From: Pomphorhynchus laevis
Lineage: Eukaryota > Acanthocephala > Palaeacanthocephala > Echinorhynchida > Pomphorhynchidae
Assembly (NCBI GenBank): GCA_012934845.2
Contig: WNNJ02002496.1
Location: 118,912 to 182,911, forward strand
Direction of reading: 5' to 3'
DNA: 64,000 nt
Numbering within the stretch: position 1 is the first letter of the stretch; each line of letters begins with the position of its first letter. A program made the translations under genes and the position numbers. Below the pieces are notes generated by a model, which was given only the letters and a program-made list of their open reading frames with translations, did not search any database and was not told the DNA's origin. Positions 33,461-59,800 of the stretch are shown here, piece after piece.

Positions 33461-33828
33461 TGAATATTCGAAGGGGATGGATAGTGATTAAATATTCTTC
33501 ATAAGGGGAAAAGGAGCAGTCTTTAAGAAGATACTTGACACTTCGATAGCCAGCCAATCGATAATGCTATTAAAGCGCTGGCTTTCTAAATATTTCCTAG
33601 ATAAGGGGGAAATATTTAAACAATATTGATCCTTTTTCCTAATGGAAAGGAGAATTGAGGGTTTATTTTGGTACTACTGAAGTATATCCTTAATCCCCCT
33701 TCCTGTAAGGCTTTAAAAAACAAGTGTAACTTTTAAAAAATGAGTGTAAATTTATTATCAACTCTTAAAGTGTAATGTAAGGTTTAAATTGAATAATTTA
33801 CGTCATGTTAAAACGTTAGTGTTCAGTG

Positions 33829-33870
33829 CCTGCGCTCTGATGATCCACTGAGGACTAACGTCGGTGCAGG
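33829..33870 (+). ncRNA. Hammerhead ribozyme candidate, minimal stem III
   Basis: Stem I: CCTGCGCT (33829-33836) with GGTGCAGG (33863-33870), eight pairs counting two wobbles. Core CTGATGA is exact (33837-33843). Stem II: TCC (33844-33846), loop ACTGA, GGA (33852-33854). Then C-TAAC (33855-33859) where GAAAC is expected, and GTC (33860-33862) directly before stem I. The very short stem III (AC with GT) is the form known from Penelope-like elements and animal retrozymes. The altered GAAAC probably disables this copy. Confidence 0.6.
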
Positions 33871-35200
33871 ATGATGTCAGTAGTTAGGTCGTGTTGCAAC
33901 TGGTTTGTGACTATATTCGTACACTAATTTACAGACACATGCTTAGGATTGAAGAAGAAAGCAGTATAACATCATTACTTTTCACAGAAAAAATCATTGT
34001 CCGTAATTGAAAAATTTAAAAAAAATGTGCTATTATTAAATACAACAGCAGCAAAAGAGCGTAGAGCTCGTACAGGCTGGGTACAGGGAAAAACAAATAT
34101 AAATGAAAATCAGATTGTTCTAAGTTAGTAAATTTTTCAGACTTCTCTTGTAGGACAAAATACTAATTAATCCTAATATTAATTATTAGTATTTATTAGT
34201 ATTAATAAATACTAATAATTACGTAATCATGGAAGTAAATTTGATTCTTACCCAGGTAAATACGATTGTTATCATATTTAAATCTTTTTCAAAAATGTGC
34301 GTAATTTCTTCCAGATCAATATTTTCAATATTTTTAAATAATGTGTCAATAAAATGCACATATAATGTTATCTATATAATGTATTAAGGTATAAATACAT
34401 GTCTACGATCATTTTACATTGTATAATTAAAAAATGTAAAAATATGCACATGTTATAATATACAAATTTGTCTTAAATCAAAAATTAAATTACTATTTGG
34501 CTAAACTGTTTGAATTCAAATATTAAAAGCTGTTTATGCTTTTCATATCAATTTGGCATTTTGATATTCTTAAGCATAATCTCGTTCAAACCTGAAAATT
34601 TCAAGCAATATATATATGTTTATATGAGTGAAATTATTTAATTTTATTTAAAAATAATTAAAATTATCTGTTTCATTACTTTAACTTATTTCTCCAAAAA
34701 CCTTATTTCTAGATTAAGAATGTATCATTACATAGTATTTTGTAAAATGAATTTTTTTCAAAACGGTTTCTTGTTCTAAACAAACAAGACCAAATAATTA
34801 TATAATATCTTATACAATTTATATTTATATCAAGTTAAAATTTAAAATTGAAATTTAAGTGTGGTAAATACGATTCTTATATTTAAATCTTTTTTAAAAA
34901 TGTGTGTAATTTCTTCCAGATCAATATTTTCAATATTTTCAATACTTCCAAGTTTCAATATTTTCTCTCGAGATGTTCGGAATTTAAATTGAAATTAAAA
35001 TTTAAAATAAAATTTTTATTTATATTATAAAAAAATATTTTATTATAATAAATATTATTATATTATTATTACAAAATAAATAATAAATAGGACTTTTTAT
35101 AATTTATATTTCACGTTAAAATAAAAATATTTATTCGTATACGATGTATACGAATGAATCATATCAGCTTACTGAGTCTGCGCTTATGTTATACTGTTTA
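33871..35200. other. AT-rich interior of the hAT region
   Basis: No gene. A segment with TCTTTTTAAAAATGTG(C/T)GTAATTTCTTCCAGATCAATATTTTC is repeated at about 34280 and 34885, and a piece of the AT-rich dispersed family is at about 34810-34860. Confidence 0.35.
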
Positions 35201-35550
35201 TAAATTTTAAATAATGCTAAATAAAGTTTAAATAATTAAATAATAAATAAATTTATAATTTTATAAAGGATTTCATAAAACTTATATCAAGTTAAAATTA
35301 AAATGTAAAATAAAAGTCAATTTAATTAATTGGCTAATAAATAACAGACTATGTATCAGAATAATGATTAGAAGTCATCAGAAGGAACTGCTATGCCATC
35401 ATGTTTCGGCCTTTATTCCTCTACCTAGCATATCAGCTGTGCCAAATACATGCTAATGACGTATTTGCTATCATGTTTCACGCCCCTATCCTAGACAAAA
35501 CATATCCGCGAGGCCAAATACATGCTAATGACGTATTTTCTCTGATTCTA
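35200..35550 (-). repeat. AT-rich repeat with GAAAC/CTGATGA head, minus strand
   Basis: Inverted copy of the family at 700-1030. On the minus strand GAAAC is at 35403-35407 and CTGATGA at 35375-35381. The upstream part (CATTAGCATGTATTTGGC) is present twice (about 35440 and 35515), each with its own GAAAC-type site, so the head is partly duplicated. Confidence 0.55.
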
Positions 35551-35552
35551 AT

Positions 35553-35556
<4 letters not shown>

Positions 35557-35620
<64 letters not shown>
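35557..35620. repeat. (TA)n microsatellite
   Basis: About 32 uninterrupted TA/AT units. The alternating Ile-Tyr frame that crosses it is not a gene. Confidence 0.95.
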
Positions 35621-35623
<3 letters not shown>

Positions 35624-36648
35624 AATAAGTTTCAAAAGTTCTTTTACAAAAATGTTAGGCTATATTCATTTTTGTACAACATTGAATGTTGCATTACATT
35701 CTATAATAATAAATGGCCATATTATACATTCAATTATATTACATGTTTATCATATTACGAAGTAAAATGAATGTTTTTCAAGATAAAATACCATTATTGC
35801 AAATTCGGTTGGTTGAAGATCTACAAATGTTTTCAAGGAGTATTTTGTTAAGCAGCAAGTAGTAAACTTAGAATCACCTACAGAATATTTTGCTCATTAT
35901 TAAACAAATTATTATTTTATTATCATTATTATCATTAAACTATTTAAGATATAGATTTAAGTTAACTATTTAACTATTTAACTATTTAACTATTGAAATT
36001 AACTATTTCAATCTAATTATAATATCTACGTCGGTATATTGAATTTGCAGAAATGTACGATCCTTATTTAACTGTGAATCGATGAGTGCTCATGTGCACC
36101 CAACAAAATAATCAGAATTAATTAGTTCATTTGATTATTAATAAGCTTCATTTGGTAATATAATAATTATTTATAATAATTTTATTTTCTTAGTAGATTA
36201 ATGGTTCACTTGATTTTTATTAATGGTTTATTTTTTATTTAACAATCATAAAAAATTAATGAACAGTTTATTTATAAGCTATTTTATTATTAAAACCGTT
36301 TGAAATAAACTATTAAGATAAACTATTTAACAGTTTAAAGAGGGTATGTGATCACTAATTAAACACATTTCTTAGTCTGTTCAATGAATTTGGCTGATAA
36401 AATTTATTTTGATAAATAAGTGATTGGTAGATTTGGTTTAATCAGTCGTTAATTAGAGCTGGATCAAAGAAAAATGGGGAACTGTTTTCTGATATTTCGC
36501 TACTTCTGTTAGCATCTTCAGAAAATTACAATTTTTAAATGTACGTTATTATTAAAAATAACTTTTCTGTAATCAGAAAAACCATGAAATAATAAAAAAA
36601 TAAACAAATAATTGGAGCTGGATCAAAGAAAAGAAGAAATTATTTTTT

Positions 36649-36740
36649 ATATTTCGCTACTTCTGTTAGCATCTTCAGAAAATTACTTTTCTGAAGGTAA
36701 TCTTTTCTGAAGGTAAGCTAACAGAGGTTAGCGAAATATC
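36649..36740. mobile_element. MITE-like foldback
   Basis: ATATTTCGCTACTTCTGTTA and GCATCTTCAGAAAA on the left face TTTTCTGAAGGTAAGCTAAC and AGAGGTTAGCGAAATAT on the right. An extra left arm is at 36490-36530, and a relative is at 8755-8925. Confidence 0.6.
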
Positions 36741-37189
36741 AAAAATAAAAAAATAATTGGAGCTGAATTAAAGAAAAATGGGGAACTTTTTTCTGATATT
36801 TTCTGGTCCGTGCGGTCAAAACGTGTGGCGATCGCTGGTCTAGAGTTGTATCTACAACACAGATATAATTTCATAAGCATAACAATACGTTAGGTATCAA
36901 TGATATGATATATAATTGTTTTAGAGGCTATCTCAATATTTTTTACTTTTTGAATAAAATTTGTTAGTTTTAAATACACATATATACACATTTATACCTG
37001 TATTATGGTATAAATGTATTATACCTGTATTATGTAATAACGTACATAATACATTTGTATTATGTTTATTATTATGTGTTATGCATTAATATGCTCATGT
37101 GATAAATATGTGATATTTATGTTAAAATTAATAATATTTTTGTTTGATCGTAATTAAATGTTCATTTCTAGCTATATCTTTTCTTCATC

Positions 37190-38480
37190 ATGAATATTAG
37201 TTTATTAATAATAAAATATGTATCTATTAAATTATTTAAATGATTTTGAATGAAGTCAATATCATTACATATTATAGCAATTCTTAGAATTTCATGATTT
37301 AACGTATTATATTTTATATTATATGGTATGCATGAATGTTCATGCAAAAATATGTTTCTTGTAAATTTATGTCATCTTTACGATATAAATTAATATTAGT
37401 TTTAGTTAATGTTAATTTAATGTTCATATCTAGATATATACCTTCTTTATCGTCAATATTGGTTTTGTTAAGAATAAGGCTTTACGGATAAATTTGTTCA
37501 CTTATTCAATAAAAATGATTAGAATTAAATACACATATATCATCAATGTATCGAAGCATATATTTAATACCTTTATATAATTTAGATTTGTTTTTTAAAC
37601 AGGTATGAACAAATTCATATTCAATCTGAATTTGTTCACCTTTTAAATAAAAATTATTAGAGTTAAACGTATATCATCAATGCATCCAAACACAAATTTC
37701 ATATCTTTATATAATTTAGATTTATTGAATTTAAAGAAAACCAATATCGATACAAATTATGCCAATTCTTAAAATTTCATTATTTAATGTTTTATATTAA
37801 TATTATATGGTATGCATGAATGCTCATACACAATTGTCTCCTTTAAACTTAAATATGTCATCATTACGACAAATTATTAGTATTTTTAATTGATGTTAAT
37901 TTAATGTTCATATCTAAATATAAACCTTCTTCATCATTAATATTGATTTTATTAAGAATGAAGCCACCTGGATAAATTTGTTCTTGAATACATATATTTA
38001 GAGTATAATACACATATATCACTAATGTATAGAAACATTCCATATCTTTATATAATTTATATTTATTTAAAAAAATATATTTATATCCTTTAAAGCTTCA
38101 AATAAGTCAGCTATAATTGAGCTACTATTACCACCCATTGGAACACCTTTTACTTGTCTAAATATAGATGTCCCTACTTTTAAATAATTTTGATTTATCA
38201 AAATATTTAAGGATTTCTATTAATTTAATTTTATCCATATATTTATATTTACTTGATGGTTTAATTTTTGTTAGATATGCGTTATAGCTATTATAACATA
38301 TATATGTATATCTTTTTCAGAATATAAGATTAATTAATTTTACTAACGCTTCTTTAATATCTACTAAATCTAGATTTGTATAAAGCGTACTAAAATCTTA
38401 TTTTGAAAATTCATCCCTGATAAATTTCACAAATTCTTTTGTGGAATTAAATTGAAATAGTGTTTTATGCCAGCGTTAAT
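37190..38480 (-). mobile_element. Penelope-like element, RT domain to C-terminus, decayed
   Basis: Minus-strand order from the right: DFSTLYTNLDLVDIKEAL (about 38400-38340), a gap, QVKGVPMGGNSS-IIADLFE (about 38165-38090), then the YLDMNI, YRKGG, HEHSCIP and CNDIDF segments (37960-37210), some of them two or three times. These are PLE reverse-transcriptase motifs. Many breaks; no endonuclease domain seen. Confidence 0.6.
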
Positions 38481-38779
38481 TTCGATCACCTTGCAATATT
38501 TTTTAAATGTTTTAATTACCTTAAGTATTTAATAATAATGTAAAAGCTTTCATATAAACCCGTGATTTTTATTTAATTTTGAATTCCTGTACAATATTCT
38601 AATTCTATTGTTATACGGATTTTAACTAGCGTAGAGAAGTTATTTCTAATGATTGTTTCTGTAAATCGATACTGAAACTTGAATTTATTAATCATTTGCT
38701 CGATTGAAACTTAAAGATATATTGAAATATATTTGAAAGTTTATCCTTAATTGAGATTTGATTAAAATCTAATAATCAG

Positions 38780-38995
38780 TAACTCTTAATATTTTTATTT
38801 TAACTTGATATAAATTATAAAAAATCTTATAACAATTATTTATAATTATTTATTATCTAATTATTAAATTTTGATATTATTACATTTTAGCATTATTATT
38901 TTTATTTATTTATTTTTATTTTTTATTTATTTATTTTTATTTATTTATTTTTATTTTATAATTATATAAAATATGTAGACTCAATTAGCTAATTT
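38780..38995 (+). repeat. AT-rich dispersed repeat
   Basis: Copy of the family at 820-1290, with an expanded TTTATTTATTTTTATT stretch (38895-38955). It ends 280 bp before the kinase start codon. Confidence 0.55.
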
Positions 38996-39274
38996 GATAA
39001 ATTAAAATATCTTAATTCAAATATAATGCATTGTGATGGAAATGATTTCCATCGATTATACTGGAAATGTTAGTTATTTAAGAAACGAGAACAGTGAATA
39101 AACTGGATAATTTATAATTGCTTGATTTGTGATAGTTTTAAATTTAAAAATTTAAAAATTTTTAAATTTAAAAATTTAAAATCAGGAAAAGTGGTAATTC
39201 CGATTAGATATCGAAAAAGTAAGTTCTTGTAACATCTAATCTTATCTATTAGAAAAATACTGTAAATATTCCAG

Positions 39275-52620
<13,346 letters not shown>

Positions 52621-52625
52621 TATAT

Positions 52626-53500
52626 CATTTTAATTTAGTAACATTTTTGTAAAACTAAATAAATGGTTTTACTAAATACAAACACTCAATGCATATGGGA
52701 ATAACAAATGGTGAAGATGAACAAAATTCCATAAAATGTCAATAATCTTCCTATATGTCGTCTTATTATAATGACGGGCAAGGGGAATCAGATCACTACA
52801 GCCTACACAAGTGCGCCGCCTTCCATCTAAACCATTCAGGTCTCTCTCACACACCTAATGGTCCAGTCGAGGTGTACTATGGTAGATAATCTCGAGACGA
52901 GGAGCTTAAGAAACTTTGATCTTTCTCTGGATACGTCCTCTAAAAAAGAAGATTAATCCCGAGATAGCCCAGGTACCAAAGAGGCGCACAGATCTTTCTC
53001 ACTTAATGACTGATGCTAGGCCCGTTTCAGCGCTCATCTAGCTTGCTGATGATAACATTAAATTATTTTAATTTAGTAACATTTTTGTATGATGATAAAA
53101 CTAAATAAATGGTTTTACTAAATACAAACACTCAATGCATATCGGGATTAACAAATGGTAAAGATGGACAAAATCCTATAAAATGTCAATAATCTTACTA
53201 TATGTCGTCTTATTATAATGACGGGCAAGGGGAATCAGATCCCTACAGCCTACACAAGTGCGCCGCATTCCATCTGAACCATTCAGGTATCACTCACACA
53301 CCTGATGATCCAGTCGAGGTGTACTATGGTAGGTAATCTCGAGACGAGGAGCTTAAGAAACTTTGATCTTTCCTCTGGATACGTACTCTAGAAAAGAAGA
53401 TTAATCCCGAGATAGCCCAGGTACCCAGAGGCGCACAGATCTTTCTCACTTAATGACAGATGCTGGGCCCGTTTCAGCGCCCATCTAGCTTGCTTCAGTA
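52626..53500. repeat. Tandem duplication of about 440 bp (ERK 3' end plus LINE end)
   Basis: 52626-53057 and 53066-53497 are about 95% alike. Each starts with some 70 bp of kinase 3' UTR (ATTTTAATTTAGTAACATTT...TACAAACACTCAATGCAT) and continues with the 3' end of a minus-strand jockey-like LINE. Confidence 0.85.
52658..52663 (+). terminator. ERK polyadenylation signal
   Basis: AATAAA 38 bases after the stop codon. A second copy of the region, with its own AATAAA, lies at about 53104 because of a tandem duplication. Confidence 0.65.
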
Positions 53501-56220
53501 CACTTTTGAATTTAATCAAATCTGGTCTTATCGACGAAGGGCTGCATTAATCCAACAACCAGTTCTGTCGTTGAAATCACCAAGTAACATATCATAGCCG
53601 CTACCTAATATATGGTCCAGGAGATCACTGTTATTGTGAATCTCTCTCGTGTGAATATAGATATTAATTATGAAGATTCGATTACCGTTCTTTCAGAAAG
53701 CTATCGCTGAACAAGACAGGGCTAGGTAAGAATAATTTAAAAGGAGGGTTGATCTTAAATAGCATTTAACTATGGTTAAAAAACTTGAGAATAAGAGGAG
53801 TGAAGCGGGATTATGTACGAAGTAACGTTGAAGGTTATGTGCTTTGGAATAAACCGAGTAATGTCCAGAGGATCCGGATAGATCTATTTTCCTGAAGGAC
53901 TATAACATCTGCATCTCGACCAGATAAAAAACTAAGAGCAAAAGCACCGTCCAAGTTTTACTGAATTAAAGTGCACTTTTGAATTTAATCAAGTCTGGTC
54001 CAGTCGACCATTTTACCGTAAAAATAATACCCCAGGTATTTTACTCGAGGTGTAAATGTATGAAGTGGTTGATTGTTTAATATGAAAGAGAGCTGAGATT
54101 GCTAATCTCGTTAGTTTTTTCTTTGTCGTAGGGGGACTATTAAAAACCACCATCTGCGATTTAAAGGAGTCGATAATAAGATTGGACGTGGATAACTGTT
54201 ATTTAAATCTTAAGTAGTCCGAGACTACATCTATACACCTGCGTTCAGAGTCAGGGATGTGGTATCATCAGCATATACCACAAGATGTTGATCGCGTTTA
54301 AATGTTTTAAAGATTATGATAGAAACAGCAATGCATAAGATAGGAAAAGTTAAGGAACCTTGAGGCAAATTTGTAATATGGTAGAACTGACGAACATTAG
54401 GGTCGTCTTCATAAAATAACCGCTTGGTGTACAGCATTATATCCACCCTGTTAACAATTATCTCAAGTAACCTGAGAGACGAGATAACAAAGGGAATGGA
54501 AACGCGATCAAATGCAGCGGAAAAGTCAAGAAATCAGCTACATCTTGGTTACATCAGCTACATCTTTGCTATCTTGACAAAACCAATGCACTTCACCTAT
54601 TGCTAAATGTACCAAGCGACCTTCGACAAACCCATGAAAACCTAATGGGATTAAATTACGCCTACTTAGATTGTCGCGGTTTCTACTCCAAGCGCTTTTT
54701 CGTAGTTAGAGATGAAAAAGTTTTGTTTTCCTGCTTCTGAAGCCACTTTAAGGCGGGATTTGTATGGGAGATTGAGTGGCTCCATAATTATGTAGAGTTA
54801 GTGAAGCCTTCAAAACCTCGCAAAGACCTAAGCTGCCAATCCAACCAGATGCCCACTCCTTCCAACAGATTTAAATTCCCAGTCGCATTTCCTACGACTG
54901 GGAAGAGTCGGATCGCCGCATGGAAGAAGGCTACTCTGATTGGATCAAAGTGAAACTTGCTACATAGCAGCGAGTCTTCCAATATCCGCTAGTGAAGTAA
55001 GTCATGCGAAGTGTGCAGTTGTTGGCGTGACTGCTCAATACATATAGGTTTTAGTAACCACCTCTCGTGTAGCAGTAGTATGTCGAGGAGCGAATTTGTT
55101 TCTGTTCAATGAAAGGTGGGGCTAGTGTTTTATGCATAAGATATACGTTCCTAGATCTGCGAAGTGTTGCATTAATCCAACGACCAGTTCTGTCGTTGAA
55201 ATCACCAAGTAACATGTCATAGCCGCTACCTAATTTATGGTCCAGAGAGGTCACGGTTCTTGTGAATCTCTCTCAGCTGAATATATATATTGGCTATGCT
55301 AATACGCTTACAGTTCTTGCAGAGTGATAGCTAAAAATGACAGGGCTGGACAAGAATTGTTTAAAAGGAGGGATTATCTTAAGGATATATTCACTTTGGG
55401 TTAACAGTGGGTGTAGAGGTGCTTAGGGATAAATCGAGTAATATCCTGAGGGTCGGATAAACCGCGTTTCCTGAAGAATTATAACATCCGCATATCTACC
55501 AGATAGAAACCTAAGGTCCGAAGCCCCTTTTAAATTCCACAGAAGAATATTCAGTAAAAAATGCTCTTGGTTACTTCGCATTGCGTAATGTAACGGAGTG
55601 GGACGCCCTACACCTAGTCGGAGCCAGGGGCGTATAGGTCGCCCTTTCCGCCTCCTGTCTCGACAGGTCAGGTCATTTCACCACATGCATTATATTCATT
55701 CCCCAACGCATGACTCCAACCGTTTCCGATTTTTTACCGTTTTTAAAGAGGCTAAGAACTGCGGCGACGAAGCAATTAGTTTCTTTGATATTGTGGGTTT
55801 TTTAGATTTAGCCACTGTTGTAGGTGGACTTAGAGCCCCGCTAATCTTTGAAATTAGGTTCTTTATCAATTCGGTCATCTTATCCATTGATTCTTGGTAT
55901 TTAGCCTCAATAAGCAGTAAGAGGTCTTCGTCGGACATACTTGGATAGGCTTGTATATGATCCTATCACGACTTAAATAGCTTTTTTTTAAATAGTCTAA
56001 GTAATCAAGAGCAAGGTCGAAGGTGCAAAATGATACCCTAGACTCTGCCTCGTAATTTTGTATTGAACGAAAAATAAATCTCTCTTTGAAACGTGCAGAG
56101 AAGTCTACAAGGAAAATGTTGAAAATATTGTTCCTTTGTATATGTTCAATAAATTTAAGGCAAATTAAGTTCGTCATTTTAGATACAGGGGGAGTACAAC
56201 CTGCTCAACGATAGATCAGG
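53140..56220 (-). mobile_element. Jockey-like LINE (copy 3), longest copy
   Basis: From the right (5'): ORF1-like frames (56177-55875 and 55938-55696, the latter starting MSDEDLLLLIEAKYQ with a polar coiled-coil look), the endonuclease segment YDMLLGDFNDRTGRWINA (55254-55051), the linker (54990-54720), RT motifs ITNLPQGS and VVYADDTT (54446-54231), and the 3' end down to 53140. A second endonuclease-like piece (53545-53640, minus) suggests an internal rearrangement or a second insertion. Broken in many places. Confidence 0.7.
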
Positions 56221-56559
56221 TAAACAAATCACTTAACTTTTCTGCAATAAGCTTATCTTGCTGCTTCTTGCCAGTACTTGCTTGAGAATCGACAGTTGTT
56301 TGCATATTTCTTAAATCATTGAATCGTCAGAATACAGTAATGTCGACCATAATGTAATCTTTATCACTTAGTTTTGCAAGAAACGTGATAAAACCGTAAT
56401 ACTTTTTGTTGCCATACAAAACATGCATTGCCTTCTAACTGACAATTAATGTTATCATTAATTGATGTTTATAAAGATTTTCTAAATTAGTACATGGGAA
56501 TATAAGTGTCATAAAAATTTAAGAAGAAAAATAAGATTTGTCGTATATTCTTCGTATTT

Positions 56560-58152
56560 CGTTCTGTTTAGTCCTCAAATTTATGGCTTCAGGTCCAATG
56601 GGAACTGAGCCCTCAAGCCAATCCAACACGCCGTCCTACGACTGAATCATCCAGAGTCTTTCACACCCGAAGAATCTAATCGAGGCAGACAATGATCGGT
56701 AATCGCGAGATAAGGAGCTTGAGAAACCATAGTCTTTGCTCTGGAGGACGTACTCTCGAAAAGAATACTAATCCCGTGATAGGCCAAGTACCCAGGAGGC
56801 GCACTTGGGTTTTCCCATTCAATGGCAGATGTTGAGCCCGTTTCAGAGCGCAACTAGCTCTCTTCAGAAAACGTTTAAGTCTATCCAGGTCAGCTTTCGT
56901 TGACCAGTTCACCGTAACGGTGAATCCCAGGTATTTTACTTGACTCGTGAAGATGAGGAGGGGTTGATTAATCAAAATGGAGAACAGCACAGATAATGCT
57001 AATCTCTTAAGTTTTTGCTTTGTTGCAGGGGCGCCATGGAAGACTACCACCTGCGATTTGTTAGAGTTTAAAATAAGATTAGATGAGGGAAAATGATCGT
57101 TTTATCTTAAAAAGAAACTTATGATGTCTGAGACTACATCTTTGCACTTGCAACCAGAAAACAGGGCTGTGGTATCATCAGCGTATACCACTAGATGTTG
57201 ATCGCGTTTTAATTTTTTGTAAAGTTCAATGTTGGCAGCACAATACAAGATTGAAGAAAGTGGGGAACCTTGAGGCACATCTGTAATAGGGTAGAACTGA
57301 CGTGCATCAGGGTCATCTGAATAGAATAATCGCTTGGTATACAACAATATTTCCATCCTGTTAACAATTCTTACAGGCAACCCAAGAAACCAGAGAGTAG
57401 ATAACATTAGAATGGAAATACGGTCAAATGCAGCATAAAAGTCAAGAAAAACAGCCACATCAAGCTGATAGCTGTTATCTTTACAAAACTGATGCACTTT
57501 ACCTATTGTTGAATGGACCTAGCGAACTTTTACGTACCCATGAAAACTTCGTAGGATTAAATTTCGCCTACTAAGATAGTCGAGGATTTTACGCGCAACG
57601 CTTTTTCGAAACAGGAGATGAGAGAGTTTTGAATCGAGATAGGCCGCAGATCCTTAGGACATAAAATCTATTTCTTTTTCGGTATAAAATCACTACGGCT
57701 GATATTAATGCCAATAACATCAAACAGGGAGGCTAGTAACATTGTGATAGCGACGTCGTTTCTCTGACTGTCTGTCGAAAGCTAACAGACCCGAGTGGAG
57801 AGTGGCGGGTGAGATTTGGATGTGCCAGTAAGTGGTCCCTAAGAACTTAGGATATCTGAAACAGAAATATCCCTACTCCTGAAGTCACCCCAGAGCGGGA
57901 TTGTTGGGAGATCAAGTGGCTCCATAATTATGTAGAGATAGTGACCACTCCAAAACTTTGTCGAGGCCCATGCTTCCGATTCAATCCAAGGCTTTCTCCT
58001 CCCAGCAGACAAGCTTTTCCTTCTTGAATATATTCCAAAAGGAAGACTGAGAAGGGTTAAGGCAAGCAATGCTCGTTCTATCCCTACTCAGATGGAACCC
58101 ATATTTATTGCACCAGTATTCGTTCGAGAGGACCTGTCTGGCGGAAACAGAG
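56560..58152 (-). mobile_element. Jockey-like LINE (copy 4), 5'-truncated
   Basis: Minus strand: linker (58069-57839), VAVFLDFYAAFDRISI, ITDVPQGSPLSSILY and VVYADDTTALFSG (57497-57102), VKYLGFTVTVNWSTKADLDRLKR (57050-56676), and the tail to about 56560. Homology stops abruptly at 58152. The RT frame of 131 residues is intact, so this copy is relatively young. Confidence 0.8.
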
Positions 58153-58459
58153 TGTAAATCTTTTTTATTACTTTGATACTATACTATTTTTCTTGTACAT
58201 GATTGATATAATAATAGCTTTAATTAACCCAGTGTAGATCAGGCTTTCTTTAGAAAAGTCAGCTTTGTCGCAAGACCCATCAAGCGAATGCGATTTGATT
58301 ATCAATTACTTTCGAAAAATCGAAGGTATTTGTAAATAGATCAAATAAAAATATGATTTGGTAAAATCGATAAATTATGGCAAATATTTAAATATTATGG
58401 ATCAAACGTTTTCTTATCATGTGAATGATACGGATTAATAATGGTGATTGCATTTCGTC
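58153..58459. other. AT-rich, no gene seen
   Basis: Nothing recognisable apart from TGGATCAAACGTTTTCTTA, repeated at 58398 and 58539. Confidence 0.35.
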
Positions 58460-58745
58460 AACAAGAAAATATTCTAACTTGGTTTTGATATTAATTTTGA
58501 GTAAAAATATAAAAATTTGCAAATATTTAAATTTTGTTGATCAAACGTTTTCTTACGATAATTCAAATGGTGATTCAATCATAAACCCCTATTTGAATTT
58601 TGAGGTTCAATTTTGATTGAACCCCAATTGACTATCAAGCAATTCAATCAATTTATGCGAGCATAATTAGGATATTTTTTGCTTGATAATTTTTATATGT
58701 TTTACTCAAAATTAGTATCAAAACCAAGTCAGAATATTTTCTTAA
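58460..58745. mobile_element. Foldback element with about 56-bp arms
   Basis: AAGAAAATATTCTAACTTGG and TTTTGATATTAATTTTGAGT on the left (58460-58515) are mirrored by the right arm (58688-58743) with a few mismatches. Non-coding. Confidence 0.7.
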
Positions 58746-59269
58746 TGATTTTCTATGTTTGAATTAAAACAACAAAAAGGTAATGTAATTGGATTAATAA
58801 GTAATACTTGGATTCATGTTAAATAATACATGGTTTCATGATTGAACCTCTATCCAAATAGCTGTAAATAATGGAACACATATTCAAAGAGGGGTTCACC
58901 ATTTTTGTCAACAAATGTTTATAAATTCTTGTGAGCACATGAGATCGCATATACTCGTTCAACACCTTATAATACTCGTGGAAAAAGGGGATCAAGTGTC
59001 GGTTGATCAATGCCCTCTTAATTATTAAAATCGGGTTCAGTGCTGCTACGTTATAAAAACTACTTCAGTTTTACTGCTGATAGTATCAAAAAATACTTTA
59101 ACGTAATAATAACTTTAAAGGTTGCCCTTGTATATCGATACGGCATACTAGTCGTTACTAATAAGTAATCGGAAGAAGCAAAAGTGATTCGGAAGGAATC
59201 CATCAGCAATCAAAGGGATATTATTGCTGATAGACTGTGATGGTTTTAATAGTATTGCTGGTTTCATCA

Positions 59270-59800
59270 ATACTATGATGGTTCCGTAGACTTTGATTCA
59301 CGACGTTCAGTCGCCATGTCGATTCTAGACTACCACTTTAGCATCAAATGATGAATATCCGGCAACACCCATCAGTAGAATGAAGTGCCCACTGATCGTT
59401 TTGGTTACCTGTGTGACATTGTGAATAAAGGCGTTTCCGACATTTTTCTTAATTGACTTAGGCTTACGCTCTTTGCCAGGTCGAAGTGCTGTGTAGACCA
59501 TCCTTATACACGAGGCAGAGGTTGTTGCTGAATTGTCGCTGCACTCGTTGGATCCTTTATGGATACGGCATGTATAATTGTGGTGCCCGAATGTGCTGAG
59601 TAAACAACGGTCCAGGATTTCTAACGAAATTCGGTATTTATATAAAATGGTGTTGTTGTTAGACTGGACTTTGATTCACGACTTTCAATAACCATGTCAC
59701 TTCTAGACGATCACTTTAGAATCGAAATGATGAGTATCCGGCAACACTCATCAGTAGAATTAAGTACCCACTGGTTGTTTCGGTTGCCTGTGTGACATTG
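59270..59800 (-). repeat. Tandem dimer, 378-bp spacing, with hammerhead-like motif
   Basis: CTTTGATTCACGAC occurs at 59291 and 59669 (378 apart). Minus strand, second unit: GGCAAC (59783-59788), C, GAAAC (59777-59781), 22 nt, CTGATGA (59748-59754), GT, GTTGCC (59740-59745); the two stem halves pair over six bases. The first unit keeps GTTGCC but has CTGATGG and a changed GAAAC. Confidence 0.55.

Larger units (their letters stand above)
31477..36837. mobile_element. hAT DNA transposon with near-8-bp target duplication
   Basis: The left end CAGCAGTCGCCAAA (31477) and the right end, read inward, CAGCGATCGCCACA (36837 backwards) match at most positions and resemble Charlie/ZBED-type hAT ends. 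Flanks ACCTAGAG (31469-31476) and GTCTAGAG (36838-36845) agree at six of eight bases, the target-duplication length of hAT. A second end-like sequence, CAGCTGCAAAAGTTGTGGTC, starts near 31811, so two related elements may be nested. Transposase remnants are at 32480-33460. Confidence 0.6.

Noticed and set aside
35401-35622. 73-residue frame ending in Ile-Tyr repeats
   Set aside because: It runs through a repeat head and the (TA)n microsatellite.
53015-53050. CTGATGA near a GTTTCAG, considered as another hammerhead-like site
   Set aside because: The GTTTCAG is part of LINE coding sequence conserved as ALKRAQH in the other copies, and no pairing stem is present.
55598-55948. 116-residue plus-strand frame
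   Set aside because: It is antisense to the ORF1-like region of the minus-strand LINE.
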